From Shinisaurus crocodilurus (taxonomy: Eukaryota; Chordata; Lepidosauria; Squamata; Shinisauridae): 64,000 nucleotides of DNA. The notes beneath the pieces are model-generated. The model did not search any database, was not told the origin of the DNA, and was given only the letters and a program-made list of their open reading frames with translations. The position numbers and the translations under genes were made by a program. Shown here piece after piece: positions 10,096 through 21,729 of this stretch. Numbering within the stretch: position 1 is the stretch's first letter; each line of letters opens with the position of its first letter. The stretch spans positions 211,007,825 to 211,071,824 of the forward strand of contig CM037876.1 in assembly GCA_021292165.1 (NCBI GenBank). The letters are read 5' to 3'.

Positions 10096-10409
10096 AAACT
10101 CTGCGTACCTCTCTCTCTAGACTGGCTGCCGCTGCCGCCACCACAACTTGGGGCCCATCCTCCTCGAGGCGCTCACGTGGGCTCCTGCTGATCTCATGCC
10201 CCCTCCCCATTCTTCTCCCTCTTTCCCAGCGGGAGCGTCAGGCTGAGGAGCTACTGCTGTAGCGAAGCAGCAGCAACTTTTGCCCGAGGCAATTCCATTC
10301 TTGCGCTGGTAAGAGTGCCTCTACTTAGATTGGCTGCCGGGCCGGATGAAAGGACACGTTGGGCCGAATGTGTCCCGCGGGCCGTAGTTTGAAGACCCCT
10401 GGCATAGGG

Positions 10410-11640
10410 GATGGGTCAGCCCTTTCCTCCACACCATGCTCCTGCTGAAGATCACCCGCTCTCCAGGTGCTGTTTGCCCCTCAAGCAACTATTGGCAGCC
10501 TGCTATGGCTTCATGGAAGCGATGCTTTCAAAGTTGGAAATACCAGCTAGATTTAAGGAATTGTACACACTGTTTCATAATGTGTTCCAGGCTTGCAGAG
10601 TACTGTTATAGCCAAATTGTTTGAAAAGACATATGGCATCCCAAGTGTAACAGATAGCTAAATCTCAAGGGGGAACAATTGTTCATTCATCTGGACCAAG
10701 TGACATTCTTTATGCAAGAATAATTCCTGATTAAAGGGTGAGTTTTAATGGAAACTAATTAGGCAACCTCTTTAGCCTGGGCATAATGATCAAATGAGCT
10801 GTCACACAGTACCTGATACAATGATCTCACTTGGTACAAGATTTTATTCCTTAGCAATTACACTCCCACATTGCACTCCATGTGTTTATTGCCTGGAGCA
10901 CACATGTCAAATTAAAGAGCAGCTTATGCACCTGATATTTAATTATTGCCTAGCACTACAGACAACCGGGAAATGTCAAAGCGAACAGTCCTCTATAGGA
11001 GCTGCTAAAACTGATATCTTCTTTGGATTTTTTTTTTTTTTAAACCACAGAGATAAAATATGTATGGACAATTCAGTTGTCTCACAATATCACAGTTACA
11101 AAATATAGCTTCCCGAATCTTAAATAATTCACTATTGCTGATAAATACAGAAGAGTTTGTTGTGGCAGAAGAGCAGGCAAAACTCAGCTCATCTGTTTAT
11201 ATTAAAATGCATCCATGCCTGGTTAAGACTTTTACAAAATATGGCCGCATCCAAGTTATTTGTGTCTCATTCCTGCTACCCTTACAATTAGTAGGATCTA
11301 GGTTATTTGTACAGGTACAGAGTAATACACAAGTGTTACAAGGAGCATTCACATGCCAGGCAGCAATGATACTTGGGCAATTCCATTACACCACATTACC
11401 TTAAAAGCCTCCTTAGCTAATTGGAAATGTTCCTAAATTCCTTCAAAATCAAATAACTGCTTTAATTCTAGTCATAACACACCTAAAATGAAAACCTACA
11501 GTATAATATTTTTTTTTAAGCAAGCAAAAGCATTTCCAGAAAATGGAGACACATTAATAGGAAAGGAAAGTTTTATAGCTATGCAGAAGGAGAGGGGAAA
11601 AGGGTGAGAAGGTTGAGGGGGGGGGGGAAACCAAGCAGGC
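10410..11640. other. AT-rich single-copy-looking DNA; no gene
   Basis: No recognised repeat from about 10630 to 11500 except T runs near 11028 and a G run near 11617. The frames at 10794-11108 and 11060-11404 lack family motifs. Possible conserved non-coding DNA. Confidence 0.35.
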
Positions 11641-11668
11641 TACTTTTGGAATGCTATTTTAATCAATC

Positions 11669-11696
11669 AGTCTTTCTTTCTTTCTTTCTTTCTTTC
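11669..11696. repeat. (TTTC)n microsatellite
   Basis: Six to seven uninterrupted TTTC units. Confidence 0.9.
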
Positions 11697-12725
11697 TAAA
11701 AATGTATTATTTAACAGCATTCTGGAATAGAATACCACCCAATGAAGAATCTGTTGGTGTCCTGGAATCGAGAAAGTTGTACGAGTGTGTCATCTTGGAC
11801 AAATCCTATTCCAAATAAAAGAATTTAATTACCCGTCATCTTAATTGCACAGTCTAATACTAAAAAGGCTTGATAAGAGTGCTTTTGTATTTACAAAACT
11901 GCACAGCTTGTGAAAGAACCCTCAAAACATTTGGCAGGAATCCCAGTCGAGGTATGACTGACTAGAACCTCTAATGACTACAACATGTAAACAAGTGTTT
12001 TGTTTCAACTGATCATCATTAACTTCCAGTGTCAGACTTATCCCACAAGGTTTTGTTCACTGCTTCACCAGACTGCTTTACAAAGGCATCTGGGGCTAGG
12101 GGAGAAAGCGGGGGGGGGGACGACTGCAGAGTGTAAAAACACACACACAAACACAAAACCCTGCGGAGTGCTATAAAGTGTTGTCACTCTTAAACTAAAG
12201 TGGCAGTAGGAAAATGAAAAGGGTCATGAGGTAAAATTATTGTAACAAGGAACAAGCTGCCTGATCATTCCTGCCATTCTTTGACAAGCCTTCTCGGTAT
12301 TTGACGTAGGCAACTGTGCAACATGCTCGATTTCTTGCACTCGGATTTGTTAGCTGTGATTTTCTTTTCTTTTCTTCTTAACAAAGATTGGTATTCTGAT
12401 GCCAACCCTCATGCATGTTTGTTCTAGAGCAAAAGAGAGAGAGAGAGAGAGAGAGAGATTGAAACACGATACATTTTCGCTAAAGTGGCAACCACGTTGA
12501 AACAATTTGCAGCGAAGATGACCCAAGTCTCTAAGCACTGGATATATAAAGGGAAAGGGAAAGGCAGGAGCTAGGAAGGTAAGTGTGATATCAGAACAGG
12601 GTGTTCAGATGGCTCTGTTGCATGCAAGACAGGGAGACCCATATTCACAAATGGATGTAATTAATTTGTAATTGTAATGTAATCCATTTGTAATTCACAA
12701 ATGGATGTAATTAACAAACATATTT
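11697..12725. other. No gene seen
   Basis: Unassigned DNA. A small duplicated and inverted ATGGATGTAATTAA / CATTTGTAATT cluster lies at 12651-12715. Confidence 0.4.
12434..12458. repeat. (GA)n microsatellite
   Basis: About 12 GA dinucleotides. Confidence 0.9.
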
Positions 12726-12820
12726 TAATATGAGGAGGAGGATTATTATGTAAGCCGCCTTGGGTTCCTTACAGGAAAAAAGGCGGGGTATAACTATAAA
12801 TATAGCAAATAAATAAATAA
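12726..12820 (+). mobile_element. tRNA-derived SINE type A, 3' end only
   Basis: GAGGAGGATTATTATGTAAG, CCGCCTTGGGTTCCTTACAGG, then GGCGGGGTATAA and an (AAAT)n tail. The tRNA-like head is missing (5' truncated). Confidence 0.7.
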
Positions 12821-13317
12821 AGCTTCCTATATGGTGTCTGATACTCAAAGGGCATACATTGAGTTATACTAATTTGTCCCCACTGTGGATTAGGCCCAGA
12901 TTTTTTTAAAAGTTACATTCTCCCCTGCAATAGGCCTCGGTTAAATAATTTTTGTATGAAATGCTGATGGAGTCACCATTCATTGCATAATCTACAATCA
13001 GGGATGAAATGCAGGGCATTTTCACACAAGTGGTTTAAAGAAGTTTTGGCTTCAGTCCAGTTGGCAATGCCACTTTAAAAGCTACATTGGCCAGAATGTG
13101 CCTTTGCATTACAAATGCTCTCTCCTCTGCTTTCTCTTCCTGTGTTCCACAGTGCTAGATGTTAACAGAAAAGAGCATGAGCGTGGTTCAAAGGCACACC
13201 ATTACGACTCATGTGTGGAAAAAAACACCCTCCTCCATGGTAAATTGAAACTCTTCCCAACAATCTAAACATAGTTCTCACTAACCCATCTGTAACATCA
13301 TATCCATTTTCATTAAG

Positions 13318-13401
13318 ACTGCAATCCTAAACACGTTTACTGCGGAATAAACCCCACTGAACCCAGTGAGACAACTGTGTAAGCATACACAGAATTGCAA
13401 A
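13318..13401. repeat. CAATCCTA-type palindromic MITE
   Basis: GCAATCCTAAACACGTTTAC pairs loosely with the degenerate right end ATACACAGAATTGCA around a centre ACCCCACTGAACCCAGTGAG. Confidence 0.6.
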
Positions 13402-13499
13402 GTAAATCTTTCCATTATTATTGTTTTCTGCTCTATCAATATATAAATGTTTGTTTCTCCAATAATGGCTGACATCAGTGCATCACTGCCCTGAATTAC

Positions 13500-13589
13500 A
13501 GTGCAATCCTATATATGCCTATAAGAAGTTAACCCCATTCAGTTCAATAGGACTTACTCCAAGGTAAGTGTGTATAGGATTGCAGCCTT
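13500..13589. repeat. CAATCCTA-type palindromic MITE
   Basis: A clear copy: left end GTGCAATCCTATATATG, centre CCCCATTCAGTTCAATAGG, right end GTGTGTATAGGATTGCAGCC. Confidence 0.75.
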
Positions 13590-14445
13590 AATCTTCCATC
13601 ATTACCTGCAACAGGAAGGATATAATTTTGGAAATAACTATATTTGAGTTATAGAGTAGCTACTAACAAACATCTTTTTAAAAAATAAATAAATAAATGA
13701 TGTTAAGCTATTCTAGGTCAGATCTGCTTCACTAAAGCTCTGCTTTGGGTTGTTACTTGTAGAAAGGGGATTTTATAATTGAATAAATATATAATAAGCA
13801 ATGTGACTGGTCCTGTTTAATGGAATTGGCATTTCATCCCTACATAATCAGGTCAGTAATAAATTCAGCATGTTTACTTGTTAATGAATACCACCAGATT
13901 TTAGTATCCAGTGCAAAAAAAAAATCTATTTCATGCTTGGCAAGATTTGGTTTATAAAATTAGTATTTCCAGGTATCCAAGTCAGGATGATGAGTTCCTA
14001 AAGAATTCTCTGCTGTGACTTTTCTATTGGATGAAAGGGTGTATTCATGCTACTGGTACTGCTTTGATGTACTGTAACTCCTTGGGATTGGGGTGGCAGG
14101 GGAGTGGAAGCAGGAAAAGAATGTTGGGCCAGTCTTTTCAAATTGATTAAAACACTGATCTAACAAGTCTGCAATTGTTTAATTTAATTTTAAGCCACTG
14201 CCATACATAAGAGTAATTCTTCCTAAGCGTCCTGCATGTAACATCACTTTTAAGCCTTTATGCACCCCACATAAATGTTCAGTGATTAACAAGGTTACAA
14301 CTCCATCAGTAACAACGAGGACAACGTTACGTACATTTACACTGAAAATTCAGATAATTGTGTGGTTTTAAGGAAAAGTTACTAAAAGAGTCCAACAGAT
14401 GGCAAAATGCATAAAGAAGGCAATGCAGTGATCAAATTTATATTT

Positions 14446-14480
<35 letters not shown>

Positions 14481-15201
14481 GCCAAATTGATCCTGGAAGT
14501 TAATAACTTATTTATTGGTGACATCAGAGTATAGCAAGGCAAGATGGAGCATGAAGAAATACTTTTACTTTGCAAATTGTCCTTCAAATGAAAGTTCTCA
14601 TATTTGAATTCAAGACTTGTTTGCAAGTGCTTTCAGCGTTTCGTTCTTCTAGAGTGCATTAGAAAATTATCTCTGGAATAAAATGTAGACATGTATACAT
14701 TTTGGAGTGATGTGTATACTACGAGAAGCACACATAAAATCAAAGATGTTAAGAGGCAAAAGAAGCAATCACTATCTATACTGCTATAAATATTTTGAAA
14801 GTTTTAATCCATAGTGAATGTGGATCATTTTGGCTGTACAGAACTGGTCTGACCTAATTCTGTGGAAATCAACAAGATGAGAAGTGTGAATTCACACAGT
14901 TTTAGTGTGGCGAATGCCTTCATTTTCTGTCTCCCATTCCATTTTTTCGAATAAACTTATTTATTTAGACCATCCATGCTAAGTTTGCATCCAGGTAAAA
15001 TTTTGACAAGATGTATGTGTGTGTGTGTGTGGGGGGGGGGGGGTTAACAGATGACACTTTATTTTAAAGTTTAATATGTTTACAGAGGAGAAGGACCAAA
15101 CAGGCAGAGACTATTTGAAAGTTAAATCATTGCATTGAGATAGAGCAGGAAATAGCAAACCCGGACTAGACCAATATAGCAAGGCTTTGTCTTACATATT
15201 A
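13590..15201. other. No gene seen; microsatellites
   Basis: AT-rich DNA with no coding support. It holds (AAAT)n near 13682-13698, (AG)n at 14450-14477 and (GT)n-G tract at 15014-15043. Confidence 0.45.
14450..14477. repeat. (AG)n microsatellite
   Basis: About 14 AG dinucleotides. Confidence 0.9.
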
Positions 15202-15282
15202 ACATTGCAATCCTGTGCACGCTTACTGAGAAGTAAACCCCGTTATGTTCACTGGGGCTTGCTTCCGGGTAAGGTGTGCTGA
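15202..15282. repeat. CAATCCTA-type palindromic MITE
   Basis: ATTGCAATCCTGTGCACGC, TACTGAGAAGTAAACCCCG and ACTGGGGCTTGCTTCCGGG follow the family order; the right end is worn. Confidence 0.65.
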
Positions 15283-15612
15283 AAACTATTGATGTTCAGA
15301 ATAAACTTTGATGAGGTTAATTGTTTTTCTGAAGAAAAACAAAATCTGTGGCTGCTTTGGTCCCTGCAGTTAAAATAATGTGACATGTTCTTTTTCTTGG
15401 ATAACACAATTGTCTCCAAAGAAAATGGTATGCATATGGGTGCTGTTCCATACTTGAAATCAAAGTCTTGTAAATTATTTCAAGCTGTCAATATGCAATC
15501 AGAGCTGTTATGACACGTTTTAATCCACATCTAATACAGAAGGTGTCCTGAACAGATCACAAAATGTTATACGCGTTCATATTCATCTCTCTCTTTTTTT
15601 CTTTCAAAACTG

Positions 15613-15676
15613 ACAGTGCAATCCTATATGTGTCTACTCAGAAGTAAGCACCACTGAGTTGAATGGGGCTTATGCA
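15613..15676. repeat. CAATCCTA-type MITE, right side lost
   Basis: ACAGTGCAATCCTATATGTG then CTCAGAAGTAAGCACCACTG; the sequence leaves the family after GGGGCTTATG. Confidence 0.65.
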
Positions 15677-15679
15677 GTC

Positions 15680-16160
15680 TAGATCATAAGGGAAAACATT
15701 TGGTTTTTCTAAGCAAGTATTTTTCATAACTCAAGCTTACAACACAATAACTGTCAGATTACCTTGAAGGACTTGTTCCATTAACACAACATACTATATG
15801 AACAGAGGATCCAGAGATGGTTTTACATTAATTCTAAAATGTCATTTTTCCAGCTTCTCAATAGACACTTGAAAGAGAAACTGAATGTAAAAGGATGCTT
15901 TCTTTTTTCTTAAATTTTTCTGAATTACATATTATTTTATTACTCAAAGCTGTGGATGTATTGGATTTTCCATAAGCTTTGGCATTTAATACATACATAC
16001 TACAGAACAGAAGTCCCTTTAACATTAGCAAGGATGTTAAGTGGCCCAATTAATTAAGATACTGTAGCGCTACTCGATCAAAAAAAATAAAATAAAATAG
16101 ACAGGCATATCCTAGGGGCATGAAAACATTTTGAGACAGAGCTATTCTTTATCTTTAGCA

Positions 16161-16191
<31 letters not shown>

Positions 16192-16760
16192 TCACACAAC
16201 TGTTTGAACTAGTTGCTTGGTCTATTTGCGCTGCAAATTATTTTGGAACACGTTTTTAATCTTATTTCACTTTCGATACATAAAATGAAGCTGTTGTATT
16301 ATGTTGGATATTCTGATTGCCTGGCACCACCCAATGGCAACAATCAGAAATGCATATAGAAGTTGCTGCAAAACAATTAAAAAAAAAAGTAAATTTACCA
16401 AAGTGGAAAGTACGGTAATTACCTTTGAAGGTCCTCTTCTTTTCTTTTCTTTTTTTAGGTGACTTTTGCATACTCTGCAGAAATTGGACAAGAGGGATGT
16501 ATGAGGATTTCATTTCTGTTTGCAAATCATGTGAACACATGTCCCATTTGCAGTCCTGAACATGAACAGGAACACTTTATATATAAAAAAAAGTTTGCAA
16601 ATTCCCAAATTTGCGATAATGTTGGGACAATGTTCGGGGGGGTGGTATTTTAAAAACCGCACAGTTTGAAATGCACATTTTAAAAATAAATACATACACA
16701 TTTTCATGCTTTAGTCAATGGGGTCACCTCAAGGTCACCTCCATGCTCCTCCCACCATAC
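15680..16760. other. No gene seen
   Basis: AT-rich DNA with a (GT)n run at 16161-16186. A short GCTTTAGTCAATGGG stretch near 16709 recalls the repeat at 31997-32418, but the match is too short to call. Confidence 0.4.
16161..16186. repeat. (GT)n microsatellite
   Basis: About 13 GT dinucleotides. Confidence 0.9.
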
Positions 16761-16892
16761 AAAACCCTTAAACGGCCAATTTTGGCCATCTAAGTGGCCT
16801 TGGAGCGGGCAGAAAGGAGTGTGAGGCACCGCCAGGATACTTCATATGCTGGTGGAGCCTGTCTCCGCCCCGCCCCACCCTGAAAAGCCCAT

Positions 16893-17023
16893 CTCCGAGG
16901 TCACTCTTGTGACCTCGGAGCTGCAGCCAGCGCCGTTCTTTCCCTGCCGGCTGTGAGGGGGCCGAATGCAGAGTCCCAGCTCTGACCATGGGGCAAGTTG
17001 CCGAGGTCAGAGCTGGGACTCTG
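16893..17023. repeat. Two adjacent strong hairpins
   Basis: CTCCGAGGTCAC / GTGACCTCGGAG (12-bp perfect stem, 16893-16920) is followed by CAGAGTCCCAGCTCTGACC and its exact complement (19-bp stem, 16969-17023). Probably the remains of one foldback repeat; the family is unknown. Confidence 0.6.
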
Positions 17024-17288
17024 AAAAATCCTATGGCTGTCTAGACTCTGTCTCGTGGCTTAATAGGATTGTGCTGCATGGCAGACTTAACAAGACGTTC
17101 CCTTTGTAGAAAAGTGACATTTACAGTCCCAGAAAGGGGAGTTTAAATGTCACTTTAAGGGAAGGGGAGGGCATAGTCTGAGGCAACCAACAAACCTCAG
17201 GTGATGAGAAAGTTGTCTTGTACCATATCTGTGCTCAAAGACATAAATCTCCTAAACAAAACTCATATAAGGCATGCTTAAGCAGATG

Positions 17289-17353
17289 TGAAGTCCAGCT
17301 ATGTTCAATGGGGCTTACTCCCAGCTAAGACTGCTACAAGACTGCAGCCTTAC
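17289..17353. repeat. CAATCCTA-type MITE, right half
   Basis: TATGTTCAATGGGGCTTACT, CCCAGCTAAG and a worn GACTGCAGCCTTA end. Confidence 0.55.
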
Positions 17354-17355
17354 AC

Positions 17356-17475
17356 CAGTGTTCTCCAACCTTGGGTCCCCAGCTGTTTTTGGCCTACAAC
17401 TCCCAGCATGCCCCAGCCGGCATGCTGGGAGTTGTAGGCCAAAAACATCTGGGGACCCAAGGTTGGAGAACGCTG
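17356..17475. mobile_element. Palindromic hAT-type MITE
   Basis: The ends CAGTGTTCTCCAACCTTGGG and its near complement flank the core CTACAACTCCCAGCATGC. The flanks CCTTACAC (17348-17355) and CCTTACAG (17476-17483) match 7 of 8 bases, the size of a hAT TSD. Confidence 0.8.
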
Positions 17476-18035
17476 CCTTACAGAGTAATCCTAAGAAGTG
17501 GGGATGGATTGTCCACCACTTCCAAAGCCCTGCTGGGTTGTGACCGGCAGGGCAGGGCGGGGGCAGTCTTACCTCTTTTGTTGTTTTTCCCTCCCCCTCC
17601 CCTCATTTGTTCCAATGGAGAGGGGAATTAGCTTCATACTAGTTTTGAATATGGAAAACTGATGAATTAATCCTTCAGCTACCACAAAATGATATTTCAA
17701 TGGGTATACCATTGATTTACATTAGTTACAGGCTTTCTTAACACAAGTGTTATGGTCCCTATATCATAACATGTGAACTTTCCAAACCATACTTCTTTTC
17801 TTTATGTAGTAAGCAGGTATTGCATGAACATTTAAGAATTACCTGTGTGAGTGGAGACATTTTATTGATTTATGTAACTTACTTGCAATATTTACAGAAT
17901 AAATTACAGAATAAATAGTAGCCAGCCATCTCATCTCATTTGGTAGGGGCACCCAGAGCAGGGTCTCTGGAGATAATCTTAAGGTTTGGGGAAACATATG
18001 TGAGAGGAGGAGATCCTAGCCCTAAGCTGTTTAGG

Positions 18036-18162
18036 ACACAATCCTATGCATGTTTGGACAGAAAAAAATCCTACAACTTCCAGCATGGCACAGCCAGTTA
18101 TGCTGCCTGGAGGGATGCTGGCAGTTGTAGGACTTATTTCTGTCTAAACGTGATAGGATTGC
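18036..18162. mobile_element. Chimeric palindromic MITE
   Basis: The outer arms are CAATCCTATGCATGTTTGGA and its degenerate complement. The inner arms are the CCTACAACTTCCAGCATGGC type. The element thus combines the ends of one MITE family with the core of another, as at 41842-41977. Confidence 0.65.
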
Positions 18163-18320
18163 ACTCTTAGGGCACCAGCACTCTGAAGTAGGGATGTGTG
18201 TGGATCTCATTCAGGAGGTGGAAGTCCGGAGAACTCGCCGGGCTCAACCCCCTGAGCTCCGTTCAACCTACCAGCTTCCCGGGCTGGACACACGTTCTCC
18301 CGAGCTGAGCTGGGGAAGCG

Positions 18321-18478
18321 ACTTCTGGGTTCCCGGAGCAGCACTTTTACATAGAAAAGTGCGTAAGGTATGTTAAAAACGGCCGTGATTTGCGCAAGTT
18401 ACGCAAGTCGCGGCCGCTTCTAACGTAACTTATGCCATTTTCTACATAAAAAGCGCTCGTCCACGAACCCAGAAATCT
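18321..18478. repeat. CpG-rich imperfect long hairpin
   Basis: Arms of roughly 75 bp (CTTCTGGGTTCCCGGAGCAG through TTTGCGCAAG) pair imperfectly with the sequence immediately downstream, with almost no loop. Many CpGs remain in an otherwise AT-rich area. The wider CpG-rich block runs from about 18190 to 18600. Confidence 0.55.
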
Positions 18479-18569
18479 GGTGAGCGGCTCTCTGGCAACG
18501 TTTGCATTTGGCCCGGCTCGGCGGGCACAGCGGCAGTGCTCGCTGAGCACCCAGCGAGTCAGGTGGTGG

Positions 18570-18830
18570 GAGGATCGCCCACCACTACGATCTGAAGTGC
18601 ACCCAAAAATGGACTGGAAGCCAGCGCAGATGGCAAAGTACTGGCATAATATGATTGTATTGACCAGTCCCAGTTAACAGTCTAGCAGCCACCCTGTTTT
18701 GATCCAAATGAAGATTCCAGACAGTTTTCAAAGGCAGACCCACATGTATTATATGTAACCCAAATGAGAGGTTCCTCGAGGCTTGCAGTAGCAAGGCTAG
18801 AGGCATGAGCAATGGCTGTGAATTCATTCC
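18570..18830 (-). mobile_element. L2 LINE ORF2 fragment
   Basis: The minus strand encodes RVAARLLTGTGQYNHIMPVL followed by HLRWLPV, matching the L2 pattern AARLLTGT...HI.PVL..LHWLPV near the ORF2 C-terminus. It is interrupted and diverged. Confidence 0.65.
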
Positions 18831-19459
18831 TTTTGCAGATCACATTAGTGTGCCCTAGAAGTAGATAGACGGTAGGGAGGAAAATGAGAGCCTCTAGCAT
18901 TGCCCTGTGTCATATTTACATGAATGGTTTTCCAAGGGTGAAAACAACACAGACAACCCAGTGGAAGAGCAATAAGATGTGCTAAATATATCTGGGTTTT
19001 AAAATTGTTAATGAAAGCAGGGGGGGGGGAGAATACACATGGGCAAATATCAGTGGTGGCATAACACTGCAATTTTAACAACCAATTCCTGCTAAAGGAC
19101 TGCATCCATCAGTTGCATCACTTAGCGGTATACACAACAAGTGGGACATTTGTTTCTTTTCATCTGTCTTTCCATATGAGAGTAATCTAACCTACTCAGT
19201 AAAGTGGGGCACTGGGATCCAAACCACCAGCAACTTTGCTAAATGAACTGCAAGCAAAGTAAATCTCCAGTACCTTTTAGCGGTCATCTCAGAAGGCATC
19301 CATGAGCGATGCTTGTTCCTTTCTTGAAAGGGCAGCAGCTAAGAGAGATAAATCAGCCACTGAGTTTAACACATTGAACAGGAACTGGGTCTACACATAT
19401 ATGCTGGGTAAATTAGGAGAACAATGGTATACAGGTGAAATCCAGATCTAATTTATCAT
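18831..19459. other. No gene seen
   Basis: Unassigned DNA; G run near 19020. Confidence 0.4.
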
Positions 19460-19795
19460 TGCCAGCTCAGATTTTTGAGGGCCCTTGAGCAAGACACCAT
19501 CAGTGGGGGGCCCTCTCCTTGCCAGCATTGATGCCAGATGCTCCTCCTACCTCTCCTGCTACCACCTGCTTGCTTGCCAGGCAGAGAGCCAATGAGCAAA
19601 TAGGCAGTAGCATCTATTGCTCCTCCTCAGCACCATTGTCAGGTCAGAGCGAGAGGCTGGTGAGCAAACAAGTTGCAACAGTGAAAAAGAGCAGCGACTC
19701 CATGGGGTTCTTGTCCGTGGGTCCCTCCCTGCTGGCGTGTAGTCCCTTGGCAGGTGCCAGGCCATGCCTATGCTTGATGCTGGCCCTGCAAATCA
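19460..19795. repeat. Possible hAT-derived repeat
   Basis: GGGCCCTTGAGCAAGAC at the left and GATGCTGGCCCTGC at the right resemble hAT-type ends of the GGGCCGGC class. The ends do not pair well and no TSD is clear. Confidence 0.3.
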
Positions 19796-19937
19796 TCTAT
19801 CTGAGGAACTGGTAGAAGAAAAGAAAGAAGTTAGGCACATGTTCCAGTCATCACCTCATGCAAGGCCAATTTTTTTCATTACGCTCCATGTGTAGTTGGC
19901 TGCCGACCCCTTTGTCCCTGTGCAGGCAATCCACAGA

Positions 19938-20160
19938 ATGACTACGTTTGAATGTCACACTAAACCATAGTTTAGCATGATGAGAACAAGCCTAGGTGAG
20001 CTATGGGCTCACATGCTCCCCCCTCAACTCTGCTCCTTTGGTGCAGCCAGGAGGAGGAGTTTGGAAACTTTCATTTCCATTTCTGCTTACCCACAACTTG
20101 TTGTGTCGTCCAAACCAACAAACTGTGCTTAATGTTAACTATATTTGAAACAAGCCACCT
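19938..20160. repeat. MITE of the ACTAAACCATAGTTTA class
   Basis: The left CACACTAAACCATAGTTTAG and right GTGCTTAATGTTAACTATA ends are weakly inverted. Related to the better copy at 47403-47728. Confidence 0.4.
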
Positions 20161-21420
20161 TGAAACTGTGGTTCTCTCTATCCAATTTCTCCACTCCAGA
20201 CATCATTTTATATACCTCTATCATGTCTCCCTTTTACTTACCTTTTTTCTAATCTAGAAATACCCAAATGTCTTACCCTTTCCTCATAGGGGAATTGCTC
20301 TAGCCCTGTTCATTTTGGTTGCCTTTTACTGCAGCTTTTCCAGCACTACAATGTTCTTTTCATGGTGTGGCAACCAGAACTGTACATATATTCCCACCAG
20401 TATGGTCACACCATAGATCTGTGTAAAGGCACTGTGCCATTGGAATTTTTATTTTCAATTCCTTTCCCAGTCATCCCCAAGATGGAATTTGCCTTTTTCA
20501 CAGCAGCTGTACACTGGGTTGACTCTTTCCTAGAGCTATCCACCATGACCCTAAGATCCCTTTCCTGGTCAGTTACTTCCAGCTCAAACCCCATCAGCAG
20601 ATATATGTGAAGTTGGGGTGGGGGTTGACTCAGTGTGCATCAGTTTACACTTAATCACATTGAATCATATTTGCCATTTTTGTGTGTCCATTCACACATT
20701 TTGCAGATATTCTTTTAGAGCTCTTCGCAATCCCTCTTTTTCTTCTTCTTCTTTTTTTTAACCAATCTAATTAATTCGGTGACATCAGCAGCTGGCCACC
20801 TTGCCGCTCTTCCCTAACTCCTGATCATTTATGAACAAGTTAGAAAGCACTGGTCTCTCAGTGGTCTCTTGGGAGAGCCTACTTCTTACATCCCTTCCTT
20901 GCGAGAACTGTCCATTTATTCCTACTCTCTTTAAACAGTTACCAATCCATAACAGACTCCTTTCTATTATCCCATGACTACTATGCTTGCTCAGAAACCT
21001 TCAGCGAGGGACTTTGTCACAAGTGTTTTGAAAACCAACGTGAACAATATCTACTGGATCACCATTCAAATGTTCATTGACACTATCTAAAGGGTCAGTA
21101 AGACCCTTTGCAGAAGCCACATTGATTCTTCTTCAGCAAGACTAATCCTTCCATATGCTTGATAATTTTTTCTATAATAATGCTTCCCACCAATTTACCC
21201 AGAGCAGACATTAAGTTAACTGGCCTGTAATTTCCTGTATCCTGTACCCCCCCCCTCCACATGCAAACACACACACACACACACACACATTGGATCCCTT
21301 TTTAAAAATTAGTGTTACATTGGCCACTTTCCAGGCATCCTCTACAAAGGCCAATCTTAAAACTTAGAATGTAATGTGAAAATTTACAGCATACGTCCTC
21401 ACCTGGTCCTTGCAGTCCTC
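20150..21420 (-). mobile_element. CR1 LINE, RT-domain fragment
   Basis: The minus strand encodes GNYRPVNLMSALGKLVGSII, HMEGLVLLKKNQCGFCKG (reverse-transcriptase fingers) and, further along, ERDLRVMVDSS and CTAAVKKANSILG (C-terminal region), in the order of CR1 ORF2. Frameshifts and stops break it. A (CA)n run at 21268-21288 lies inside. The 3' tail is absent; the left edge is approximate. Confidence 0.85.
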
Positions 21421-21423
21421 AAG

Positions 21424-21726
21424 AAGAAGACTTGCTCCTGAGATCCGTACCTGCTGCAATAGAGTGTTGCAGCACCCACCATCTGGACAGCAGGGAGGCG
21501 TCTTCAGTCTGGACCTTTAGGCATCTGTTCAAGACCCACCTCTTCATGCAGGCTTTCCTTGAAGGGTGTCCCAGCCAGTATAGCTATAGTGGACTAGTAA
21601 TGATTTTACTGTGTTTTTTACTGTTATATTTTCTGTTTTTAGCATTTCTGTAAACTGCTTTGATAGCCCACTGGCAAGTGGGATATAAATCTATGAAATA
21701 AAGAAAGAAAGAAAGAAAGAAAGATG
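21424..21726 (+). mobile_element. L2 LINE 3' end
   Basis: The ORF2 tail resembles FRHLFKTHLFMQAF, followed by an AT-rich 3' UTR, GCCCACTGGCAAGTGGGATA and a TAAATC tail. It runs directly into a (GAAA)n microsatellite. Confidence 0.65.
21706..21724. repeat. (GAAA)n microsatellite
   Basis: Four to five GAAA units at the L2 3' end. Confidence 0.85.
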
Positions 21727-21729
21727 AAA

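Larger units (their letters stand above)
7861..10401. mobile_element. 2.5-kb non-autonomous hAT element
   Basis: It begins CAGGGGTCCTCAAACTTTTT and ends AGTTTGAAGACCCCTG, with a perfect 8-bp TSD, GCATAGGG, at 7853-7860 and 10402-10409. Such ends are typical of widespread hAT/Charlie-type families in tetrapods; an exact family cannot be named without a library search. No intact transposase frame is visible. Nested inside are a small CAATCCTA-type element, a tRNA-derived SINE, an 82-bp palindrome and a GC-rich section with a 130-bp tandem repeat. Confidence 0.85.

Noticed and set aside
9566..10262. Open frames of up to 214 codons and a CpG-island-like patch
   Set aside because: They lie within the 2.5-kb hAT element and its 130-bp tandem repeat, with overlapping frames on both strands and no family motif.
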